Assembly (NCBI GenBank): GCA_020426485.1
Contig: JAGQPY010000012.1
Coordinates: 1 to 32,885, forward strand
DNA length: 32,885 nucleotides
DNA from: Planctomycetaceae bacterium
GTDB taxonomy: Bacteria; Planctomycetota; Planctomycetia; Planctomycetales; Planctomycetaceae
Direction of reading: 5' to 3'
Shown: positions 10,857 through 17,495 of the stretch, piece by piece
Layout: every line of letters begins with the position of its first letter
Position numbering within the stretch: position 1 is the stretch's first letter
Notes under the pieces: model-generated
The model's input: only the letters and a program-made list of their open reading frames with translations
Databases searched by the model: none
Told to the model about the DNA's origin: nothing
Made by a program: the position numbers and the translations under genes

Positions 10857-11330
10857 ATGGCAACATTTGATCACAGATTTACCGTGGCCGCTTCCAAAGA
10901 AGCAGTGTCCGCTTTTCATTTCGAACCCGGCATTCTGAAAACGCTGACGCCTCCGTTGATGATCATGCAGGTACATCAATTTGAGCCGTTGGCGGAAGGT
11001 TCGGTGGCCGAGTTCACGATGTGGATGGGGCCATTACCCGTTTATTGGAAGGCCCTGCATTCCGATGTCAGCGTCGACGGCTTCACGGATACTCAGGTAG
11101 CCGGACCCATGAAGTCCTGGGTACATCGACATCGTTTCACAGCCGTCGATTCACAGACCACCGAAGTACACGACCACATCGAATTCGAACACCATTCCGG
11201 ATTGCGGGGTCTGCGTTCCCGATTGCTTTTTCCCCCGCCCGGCTTAAAAGCGCTGTTCATGATTCGAGCCGCGATTACTCGCCGAGAAGTTCGCAGACGC
11301 TCGACTCACCCGAACCACTACCCTCAGTAG
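10857..11330 (+). CDS. SRPBCC (START-like) ligand-binding protein
   Basis: The 157-residue cytoplasmic protein matches the SRPBCC/polyketide-cyclase-like fold: an N-terminal beta strand FDHRFTVAASKEAVSAF, the loop PGILKTLTPPLMIM, strands with ...GSVAEFTMWMGPLPVYWKA, a central MKSWVHRHRFTAV strand, then EVHDHIEFEH and a C-terminal helix ending in basic residues. ATG 10857 is chosen because the fold begins there and GAGG lies 9 bases upstream; an upstream in-frame start at 10812 would add 15 residues of no clear fold. Members bind hydrophobic ligands or modify membrane lipids, but the ligand here is unknown. It is divergent from fabI and converges on the zinc-ribbon/DUF805 gene. Confidence 0.65.
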   Translation: MATFDHRFTVAASKEAVSAFHFEPGILKTLTPPLMIMQVHQFEPLAEGSVAEFTMWMGPLPVYWKALHSDVSVDGFTDTQVAGPMKSWVHRHRFTAVDSQTTEVHDHIEFEHHSGLRGLRSRLLFPPPGLKALFMIRAAITRREVRRRSTHPNHYPQ

Positions 11331-11390
11331 TCAAAGCACGCATCAAAAGCGTTTGGGCGCTTGTGACGGACCACCTCTGGTAGGAAACCA

Positions 11391-11432
11391 CGCCACCGGG
11401 TCGAGGGCGAAGCCCTCGTCAGGCGGGTGGCG
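11391..11432. repeat. Nested hairpin at the junction of two convergent genes
   Basis: An outer 7-bp pair CGCCACC (11391-11397)/GGTGGCG (11426-11432) encloses an inner 7-bp pair CGAGGGC (11402-11408)/GCCCTCG (11412-11418) with a GAA loop. It covers the stop codon of the minus-strand gene and lies 60 bases past the plus-strand stop. There is no T-tract, so it may be a dispersed repeat or mRNA end-stabilising stem rather than a classical terminator. The 15-mer GGGTCGAGGGCGAAG in it (11398-11412) recurs at 15757-15771. Confidence 0.55.
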
Positions 11433-13008
11433 GACCATATTGGTTGCTGCCCGGAGTTCCCGGCAAACATCCGCATTCCACCAAAACCCACACAGCGCCG
11501 ATGAAGGGGATGAAGGAGACCAGAAACATGATTCCCGGACGGCCTCGATCCTGCCAGCGCTTGTACTGCAACGCGATTCCTGACCATGCCATGACCACGG
11601 TCAGGCCCAGAATTCCGATGACGCGGACAAGTTTTCCGATGGTGGAATCCGGTCCGAGCGGAGCGGTGATGACGGCAATCAGCAGAAGACTGACGATCAC
11701 CGCCGCATACATCGCGATGGAGTAGCCCCAGAAGGTGCCTCGACCAATCCGGCCCTGAAAGGAGAACAGTTTCTGACTCAACGTCAGCGGGCGGCCGCGT
11801 TTGGCATTTGCGACGGCCTTCTTTGGCGAAGCCGTCGCCGCAGATCGAACAGGTGCCGCAGATCGAACAGGTGCCGCGGTCGCCGCAGATTCACCGCCGA
11901 GAAGTATCCATGCCAGACCGGCCAGCGTGAGCAGAACACCGCCTGCGAAATATGCCAGTCGAGCGGCAGCACCGGAAGGTGTTCGACCGACCTCGAAGAT
12001 CAGTACGTCATCGGGATTTGTTCCCTGCAGATTACTCTGCAACAAACGCCGTTCGTCACTTCCCAGGCCTCGAATGTCGTTGACGATCATGCCCGTGTGC
12101 GAACGGGTGTCCATCAGACGTCCCACGGCATCATCGTCGGAAGCTTTGGTGCTGAACAGCAGAAACTTCACCTGCTGCTGATTCGAATCGGCGGGAACGC
12201 AGGGGATCCAGACTTTGCTGTAGCTTGACAGCGGTCCTCGACTGCGCTGTTCGTACACGAATTCACCAGTCTGAGGTTCGACGCCGGAGACCGTCAGATA
12301 GATGTTCTCTCCTGCACCTTTGTCGATCAGCTCCACCAGCGAGATCTCTGCCGGGACAGCATTCGACTTGGCGGCCAGACGGCTTTCGTTGATTCCCAGA
12401 ACGAAAAGCACGATACCGCCAAACGTCATGGCCACGTTCAGGCCGTGAGGGTTGAAGCCCCACTTCAAGCCGTTCCTGCTCTTCGAAGACGACTTCTTTG
12501 CTCCGGAACGCTTCTTTGGCGGTGCAGAGCCGAAAGGGTCGTCGTAGTGATCTACCGTTTTATCATCGTACGGCTCTGCGAATTCGTCATCGGCTTCGTC
12601 GTAAGGCTCTGCGTACAGATCATCGGGATTTGTATCGCGATAGGCGTCCGAAAACGGATCAACCTGCTGTTGCCGTTTGGCAGGATTCGGCCCGGCAGGG
12701 TTCGGTCTGGATGGGCGACGAGCCGGCGTCGGGCGCTGTGCTGGCGGTTGATCACTTCGGCTTTGCGACGCAGACGAGGGCGTTCGAGGGCGTTTGGACT
12801 TCTGGTCGGTCTGCGTCGCGGTCGGGCCAGCTTTCCCGGGTGGCGTTCGTGGAGGGGGCGTCGCCCGGGTTGAGCCGGTGCCCGTTGGCGCAATCGGGCG
12901 AGCGGTCACGACGGAACCGCATCCTTTGCATTTGAACTTCTTGCCATTCAGCTCATCTTTCAGGCGATACTGCTGACTGCATTTTGGGCATTTTACGTCA
13001 ATGGGCAT
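11419..13008 (-). CDS. Zinc-ribbon / DUF805 membrane protein
   Basis: The 529-residue protein starts with a zinc ribbon of the MJ0042 type (C7xxC10 ... C27xxC30, with KCPKCSQQYRLKDELNGKK between). A long Pro/Arg/Thr-rich and then acidic Tyr/Asp-rich linker (about 35-170) follows, then a basic stretch, a membrane segment (about 191-205), a soluble domain of about 140 residues, a second membrane segment (about 350-371), and a C-terminal DUF805 domain (about 413-515: FQGRIGRGTFWGYSI ... YKRWQDRGRPG ... GCLPGTPGSNQYGPP). The start at 13008 is chosen because planctomycete zinc-ribbon proteins begin MPIxVxCPxC; an upstream TTG at 13071 would add 21 residues without family resemblance. Function is unknown; sensing or membrane-anchored protein interaction is plausible. 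The soluble middle domain is not recognised. Confidence 0.7.
   Translation of the reverse strand: MPIDVKCPKCSQQYRLKDELNGKKFKCKGCGSVVTARPIAPTGTGSTRATPPPRTPPGKAGPTATQTDQKSKRPRTPSSASQSRSDQPPAQRPTPARRPSRPNPAGPNPAKRQQQVDPFSDAYRDTNPDDLYAEPYDEADDEFAEPYDDKTVDHYDDPFGSAPPKKRSGAKKSSSKSRNGLKWGFNPHGLNVAMTFGGIVLFVLGINESRLAAKSNAVPAEISLVELIDKGAGENIYLTVSGVEPQTGEFVYEQRSRGPLSSYSKVWIPCVPADSNQQQVKFLLFSTKASDDDAVGRLMDTRSHTGMIVNDIRGLGSDERRLLQSNLQGTNPDDVLIFEVGRTPSGAAARLAYFAGGVLLTLAGLAWILLGGESAATAAPVRSAAPVRSAATASPKKAVANAKRGRPLTLSQKLFSFQGRIGRGTFWGYSIAMYAAVIVSLLLIAVITAPLGPDSTIGKLVRVIGILGLTVVMAWSGIALQYKRWQDRGRPGIMFLVSFIPFIGAVWVLVECGCLPGTPGSNQYGPPPA
11842..11877. repeat. Perfect 18-bp tandem duplication inside the DUF805 gene
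   Basis: Two exact copies of GCAGATCGAACAGGTGCC (11842-11859, 11860-11877) encode the repeated hexapeptide AAPVRS in the linker just before the DUF805 domain. In-frame, so the gene stays intact; it is a likely site of slippage. Confidence 0.85.
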
Positions 13009-13426
13009 AGCGCCGTTCCGCAGGAGTTCTGTTCCATCCGAAAGGCAGACGTCGTCTGAAGGGATGTCCAACAGTTAGGGTGTTCTACACGGACCAGTGC
13101 CCGATGACTCAAGGTGAACGCCGGTTTTACAAACGGTCACCAGTTGCCGCCGATGCCAGGCCAGTGAAGTCATCGTCTGGTCGCCGGAACCCACAAAACC
13201 TCTCAACAGGAATCGAAGATTCTGCGTAGAATAAACCAACCGGTCGACAGCCTGTGTTCCGGCGGCGATCGCAGAAAGCTTGATCGAATAACCGTGGGCG
13301 AAGCCTTTCTACTTTGACAACGCCCGCAGAGCGACCAGCAGCATCACGTCAGATCGGTGAACGGTCGCGTTCTACGTGTCCCGTGTATTCTGGTGAGGAC
13401 ATCAACCCCGTTGAGGTAACATAAAC
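13009..13426. promoter_or_regulatory. Divergent intergenic region upstream of the lipoprotein gene
   Basis: These 418 bases contain no recognisable gene. A strong ribosome site GAGGTAA (13413-13419) with a 7-base spacer precedes the lipoprotein start. Promoter boxes cannot be assigned with confidence (TTGACA near 13315 lacks a matching -10). Confidence 0.4.
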
Positions 13427-13951
13427 ATGAAATTTGCTGGTCTATCGCGGCTCGTGTTGTGTGCAGGACTTTTGCTGAGCACGATGGGGTGTCCATCGGC
13501 CGAAGACAGTCGGATCCAGGGTTTTCGAGAAAAGCTGCAGCTGAGTGATCCACCGGGTGAAACGACAAGTGTCAGCAAAGTTCGAAAGATCCTGCTGGAA
13601 GACTCCGAAGTTGGTGAAGTCGCGGACGTGGTGATACGTGGTCGGATCGACGCTGGTGAATCACCGCCGTGGGAGCCGGGAAAGGCCGTGTTCGTGATCA
13701 CCGATGCGACGGGACACGAAGGCGAAGAAGATCATGATCCTCATACGTGTCCATTCTGCAGCCGCAACATTAAAGACTATCTGGCTCGCGTGACTCTGGT
13801 GGATGAATCGGGCAAGGTCATCCCGGTCGATACTCGCGAGCTGTTGAATGTTCACGAGAAGCAACTGGTTATCGTGAAGGGAAAGGCCACTTTGTCAGAC
13901 ACGGAGATCCTGCTGATCGAATCTTCTGCTGTTTACGTGCCGCAACGCTGA
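13427..13951 (+). CDS. Small lipoprotein with an HxxHxCPFC motif
   Basis: The 174-residue protein has a signal sequence with a relaxed lipobox (LLSTMGC, Cys22), so it is probably anchored to a membrane after lipidation. The mature part is an OB-like beta-rich domain: VADVVIRGRI near 65-74, AVFVITDATG at 87-96, then HDPHTCPFC (103-111) and later strands VIVKGKAT and ILLIESSAVYV. The His/Cys cluster (H103, H106, C108, C111) looks like a metal-binding site. This fits a conserved planctomycete family of unknown function; I do not know its name. Start and ribosome site (GAGGTAA, spacer 7) are clear. A strong terminator follows 28 bases after the stop. Confidence 0.8.
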   Translation: MKFAGLSRLVLCAGLLLSTMGCPSAEDSRIQGFREKLQLSDPPGETTSVSKVRKILLEDSEVGEVADVVIRGRIDAGESPPWEPGKAVFVITDATGHEGEEDHDPHTCPFCSRNIKDYLARVTLVDESGKVIPVDTRELLNVHEKQLVIVKGKATLSDTEILLIESSAVYVPQR

Positions 13952-13979
13952 GGTTTGAAAGCGAGTACGACAGAATGAG

Positions 13980-14012
13980 AAAAGCCCCGCGAAGTGATTT
14001 CGCGGGGCTTTT
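13980..14012. terminator. Bidirectional rho-independent terminator
   Basis: A perfect 14-bp stem AAAAGCCCCGCGAA (13980-13993)/TTCGCGGGGCTTTT (13999-14012) with a 5-base loop. The A-tract on one side and T-tract on the other allow use in both directions, serving the convergent lipoprotein and coiled-coil genes. Confidence 0.92.
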
Positions 14013-14045
14013 GACGTTTCAGCTCAGGTGACGCTCAATGCATCA

Positions 14046-14849
14046 CTATTTGGCTTTCGGAGCTTCCGGCTTCTCTTCCTTCGGCTGTTCCGTTTTTTCC
14101 GGAGCATTTTCGGGCTTCGGCGGCTCTTCTGCCTTCTTTTCCTTGTCTTCGGCGACGGCAACCTTCTTCGGTTCGCTGGCTTCCTGCTTCATCTTCTGAA
14201 GTTCCGCCTGAGCGGTTTTCAACGCTTCCGCAGATTCATTGCGAGCAGCGATGGCAGCGGCCAGATCTTTCTGAAGCTTGTCGTTGGCAGCTTTCAGCTG
14301 TTCGCGTTCAGAAGTTGACTGCTGCAGGTCCTTCTGGACCTTTGCCAGCATGTTTTGAGTGTTCTTTTCAGCTTCGCGTGCTTTGTTGGCTTCATCAGCT
14401 GATTTCTTCTGAGCTGCCTCGGCCTTTTCCGCTCGCTGCTTCTGATTGGCAGCCACTTTCGTCTGCTGGCCAAGCTTTTGCTGCAGTTCAGCAATCTGAG
14501 CTTCCATGGCGGCCGCTTTTTCTTTCAAGGCCACCAGTTCTGCCTGAGCACTTTCCAGAGCGGCGTTGGACTGTTCCAGCTGACCTTTGGTTTCACCCAG
14601 TTCGGCTTCCAGGTGGTCGGCTTCGACAGACCGATGAAGAGCTTCCCAATGAGAAATCACTTCTCGAATGGTGCCATCCTTTGCCATGAACAGCTTTGTC
14701 GTGGGACCATTCGCACACGATCCACAACTGGAACCGCAGGCAGGGACCGGGACACAATTTGTTGAAGGGCATGGTCTGCAACAGCTTCCGGCCTGCGCCA
14801 GAGAGCAGCAGAATGCCAACGAGAGGAAGGCAATGTTTCGTGTGTTCAT
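14046..14849 (-). CDS. Secreted Cys-rich coiled-coil protein with acidic/basic Pro tail
   Basis: The 267-residue exported protein has a signal peptide (1-20, ending SLAQA), then a Cys-rich patch (SCCRPCPSTNC ... ACGSSCGSCANG, about 22-46, nine cysteines). A segment KLFMAKDGTIREVISHWEALHR leads into a long coiled coil (about 75-225; repeated heptads rich in A, E, K, Q, L), and the protein ends in a low-complexity K/E/P tail (226-267). It is probably an envelope structural or tether protein; the cysteines may form disulfides or bind metal. No homologue is recognised by name. It is transcribed alone and shares the terminator at 13980-14012 with the lipoprotein gene. Confidence 0.75.
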   Translation of the reverse strand: MNTRNIAFLSLAFCCSLAQAGSCCRPCPSTNCVPVPACGSSCGSCANGPTTKLFMAKDGTIREVISHWEALHRSVEADHLEAELGETKGQLEQSNAALESAQAELVALKEKAAAMEAQIAELQQKLGQQTKVAANQKQRAEKAEAAQKKSADEANKAREAEKNTQNMLAKVQKDLQQSTSEREQLKAANDKLQKDLAAAIAARNESAEALKTAQAELQKMKQEASEPKKVAVAEDKEKKAEEPPKPENAPEKTEQPKEEKPEAPKAK

Positions 14850-15478
14850 GATGTTTTACTGCACAGAAAGGGAGAAGTTGAGGCGGGTTTCTATCCGTAC
14901 CGGAGGTGGCGAGGCCAGTTGAAATCCGTTCGACTGGTGGGTTTGTTCAATCGATTCGAGCGCTGCCCGATTTTCGTTTGAACGAAGACCTCGCCAAAAA
15001 CCTGGCCCAATTGAGCTTCCGGCTGTCAACGACGACACAGTCGAACCATACTGAATCAGCTCTGGTGACCGCATCCGGTGAACCGTGAACATGTCGCAGG
15101 ATGCGGCATTTCCGATTCAAGTGTTCCCTCTTTTGGACCGGCTTTCATTGATAATCGACTAGAAAACATGGATCAAATAAGGATTATGGGTTGAATGAGC
15201 GGATTTTTCCATCAGTGTGCATGAGATGAACGCGCAACCCGCAGGAATTCTCGCCGTCGGGCTCACCAGTACCGGATTCGGGGAGGAATTTCCCGGTTTC
15301 CGGGGGGGCAGCACCTGTGCTTTGGCGGGCAGCTTTCCCGTCATGAAAAGCATGAAAAGTCCGGTGGCAGGCGTTTCTCTGCCCTCAATGCTCCAATACA
15401 CCTCAGGCGCACAGCGGAGGCTCAACGACCGGCCTCAATGAAGGGATGGAGTGATCTGAACGGCACTGGTATCAAGCC

Positions 15479-15525
15479 GGCATTCCTTCAGAAACGCTGG
15501 CTTCTGTGTTTTCAGAAGGAATGCC
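15479..15525. ncRNA. Nested hairpin, candidate small RNA or regulatory structure
   Basis: An 11-bp perfect pair GGCATTCCTTC (15479-15489)/GAAGGAATGCC (15515-15525) encloses a smaller stem CAGAA/TTCTG (15489-15506). It lies in a gene-free region, with no T-tract following on the plus strand. It may be a structured RNA or a dispersed element; expression is unknown. Confidence 0.3.
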
Positions 15526-15756
15526 GAGGCCATGATTTCCTTTGTCGTCTGTGAAGCGAATAATCTCCGCCTGACATGTTGTGATGGAACGCGGTTGTCA
15601 GAGGGAGTGATAGGGGCGTTGCCAAACGACGCTGGTTTTTGTGCAGCCGTGTTGTTATCCGGCACGGCCTGACCAGCGATTGCGATTGACGAAGCGGCCA
15701 ACGGAAGCTTCCCGGGGGCTGCAGCGATCCACGTCGAACATCATTCCTCGCCGGTT

Positions 15757-15771
15757 GGGTCGAGGGCGAAG
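15757..15771. repeat. Second copy of the 15-mer GGGTCGAGGGCGAAG
   Basis: Identical over 15 bases to 11398-11412. Here the right arm is degenerate (TCCTTGC instead of CCCTCG), so the hairpin is weaker. Both copies are preceded a few bases upstream by CGCC. It ends 26 bases before the queE start. Confidence 0.55.
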
Positions 15772-15797
15772 TCCTTGCTAGAGACAGAGTTGCCTGT

Positions 15798-16475
15798 TTG
15801 TTCATTTCAGAGATTTACGAATCGTTTCAGGGTGAGGGTCCGTATGCCGAGACACCGTCCCTGTTTATCCGCACCTCCGGCTGCAACCTGCGCTGTCGGT
15901 TCTGTGATACTCCGTTCACGTCGTGGAATCCGGAAGGCGAACAGTATTCGATTGCTCAACTGGAAGAACGAGTCCGCTCCAGCACCGCGCCACATGTGGT
16001 GATCACGGGTGGGGAGCCGATGCTGGCGGCTCAGCTGACAGAACTGACGGACGTTTGCCGCAGTGCCGGAAAATTCATCACCATCGAGACGGCAGGCACG
16101 GTGGATCGGTCTGTCGAATGTGATCTGATGGCGATCAGCCCAAAGATGAAAAATTCGACTCCGGATGACGTTTCCTGGTCTCAGCGTCATGATGAAACTC
16201 GGCATCAGCCCGCCGTGATTCAGTCACTGTTTGAACGGTATCCTTCGATCCTGAAGTTCGTGATTGAATCACCTCTGGATGTTGAAGAAGTTGTAGCCTA
16301 CCTGCAGCATGTTCCTCACGTCAGCCGCGATCAGGTCTGGCTGATGCCACAGGCTCGAACTCAGGAGGAGCTGCGAGAGCGTCGGGATGCCGTTCAGGCG
16401 GCCGCAGCGCAGCATGGGTTTCAGTTTTCTTCGCGACTGCATATCGAACGATTTGGAAATATTCGTGGAGTCTGA
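15798..16475 (+). CDS. queE: 7-carboxy-7-deazaguanine synthase (radical SAM)
   Basis: The 225-residue radical SAM enzyme converts 6-carboxy-tetrahydropterin to 7-carboxy-7-deazaguanine in queuosine/deazapurine synthesis. The N-terminus has the family signature EIYESFQGEG (5-14); the cluster motif is C29xxxC33xxC36 (CNLRCRFC), followed by DT and the TGGEP motif (70-74). Length fits the family (210-240). The start appears to be TTG at 15798: it places the conserved EIxxSxQGEG correctly, and no ATG or GTG exists in frame upstream before a stop. The ribosome site is weak (AGAGACAGAG). No queC, queD or queF is nearby, so the rest of the pathway must be elsewhere. The DUF58 gene follows after 43 bases and may be cotranscribed. 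Confidence 0.9.
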   Translation: MFISEIYESFQGEGPYAETPSLFIRTSGCNLRCRFCDTPFTSWNPEGEQYSIAQLEERVRSSTAPHVVITGGEPMLAAQLTELTDVCRSAGKFITIETAGTVDRSVECDLMAISPKMKNSTPDDVSWSQRHDETRHQPAVIQSLFERYPSILKFVIESPLDVEEVVAYLQHVPHVSRDQVWLMPQARTQEELRERRDAVQAAAAQHGFQFSSRLHIERFGNIRGV

Positions 16476-16518
16476 ATCTCCATCCTGCGGCTCAGGTTTT
16501 TTCTCAAAAGTCTGATTC

Positions 16519-17433
16519 ATGTCTGATCCTTCGTCACTGCCCGTCAACCCGACTGAACTTGTCCGTATGGGACGGCTGGAGCTTGTTGCTCGGCAGTTGG
16601 TGGAAGGGCTGATGATGGGGCGACACCGAAGCCCCTTCAAAGGGTCCAGCGTCGAATTCGTGGAACACCGCGAGTATTATCCGGGTGACGAAATTCGGCA
16701 CATCGACTGGCGAGCCTATGGAAAAACCGGTCGGTATTACGTGAAGGAGTTCGAAGACGAAACCAATCTTCGAGCTCACCTGCTGGTCGATGCCAGCGGC
16801 AGCATGAAATACGCCGGCCGAACGCTCAGCAAATTCGAATACGCCCGAGCACTGGCGGCGTCACTGGCGTGGCTGCTGACGACTCAGCGGGATTCGGTGG
16901 GCTTGATCACCTTTGATTCGAAGGTTCGTGAACAACTGCGGCCGTCCAGCAGTCGTGAGTCCCTTCGTCGCATTATTCACGTGCTGGAGGGAACGACTCC
17001 CGGGGCCGATACGGGGCTGGCGGCTGTTCTCGATTCAGCGTTGCCCACCATTCAGCGTCGCAGTCTGTTGATTCTGATCAGCGACTGTTTCGATTCCCCG
17101 GAAGCTCTGGAAAGAACTCTGCAAAGATGCCGGCATGCTCGACACGAAGTTGTTGTGCTGCGGATCGTTGCACCCGAAGAGGTGGAGTTTCCGTTCAGCA
17201 AACCGACTCAGTTTCGCGATTTGGAAATCTCTGACAACCGATTGCTGGTCGATCCGGCTCGCCTGCGTCAGGAATATCTGCGCCAGTACCACGACTTCGC
17301 CACTCGACTGGAACAAATCTGTGGCAATCTTGGCGTCGACTATCGCGTCCACAGGACCAGCGATTCTCTGCAGTCCGTTCTTGGCCTGTGGCTTGCGGAA
17401 CGCATGTCCGTTCGAAGTCGACCTCAACATTAA
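16519..17433 (+). CDS. DUF58 family protein (vWA-like)
   Basis: The 304-residue cytoplasmic protein has the DUF58 core: GRHRSPFKGSSVEFVEHREY with YPGDEIRHIDWRAYGKTGRYYVKEFE (35-79), followed by a von Willebrand A-like domain with a MIDAS-type DASGS (91-95) and a downstream ILISDCFD strand. DUF58 proteins normally work with MoxR-type AAA+ ATPases in chaperone or metal-insertion roles. No moxR gene is adjacent here; upstream is queE, and downstream the kinase gene converges, its stop codon 62 bases away. No membrane segment is seen, whereas many DUF58 proteins have N-terminal helices. The partner ATPase presumably lies elsewhere. Confidence 0.88.
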   Translation: MSDPSSLPVNPTELVRMGRLELVARQLVEGLMMGRHRSPFKGSSVEFVEHREYYPGDEIRHIDWRAYGKTGRYYVKEFEDETNLRAHLLVDASGSMKYAGRTLSKFEYARALAASLAWLLTTQRDSVGLITFDSKVREQLRPSSSRESLRRIIHVLEGTTPGADTGLAAVLDSALPTIQRRSLLILISDCFDSPEALERTLQRCRHARHEVVVLRIVAPEEVEFPFSKPTQFRDLEISDNRLLVDPARLRQEYLRQYHDFATRLEQICGNLGVDYRVHRTSDSLQSVLGLWLAERMSVRSRPQH

Positions 17434-17495
17434 TCCCGGACGAACAGGTGAAAGCTGGTCCAGTCTTCAGGCCTTTTCGGAGGTCATCGGGAAGA

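Larger units (their letters stand above)
14850..15797. other. Gene-poor stretch of about 950 bases
   Basis: No open frame here has convincing protein-like composition or start signals. It contains the promoter side of the coiled-coil gene, a 9-base tandem repeat CATGAAAAG x2 (15342-15359), the long hairpin at 15479-15525, and the second copy of the 15-mer GGGTCGAGGGCGAAG (15757-15771) just before queE. It could hold a small RNA or a decayed gene. Confidence 0.5.

Noticed and set aside
15342-15359. CATGAAAAG tandem pair as a CRISPR or iteron array
   Set aside because: Only two 9-base copies with no spacer, so chance is sufficient.
15159-15701. Minus-strand small frames in the gene-poor stretch (88 codons each)
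   Set aside because: No ribosome sites, no motifs and no conserved-looking composition; could not be supported as genes.
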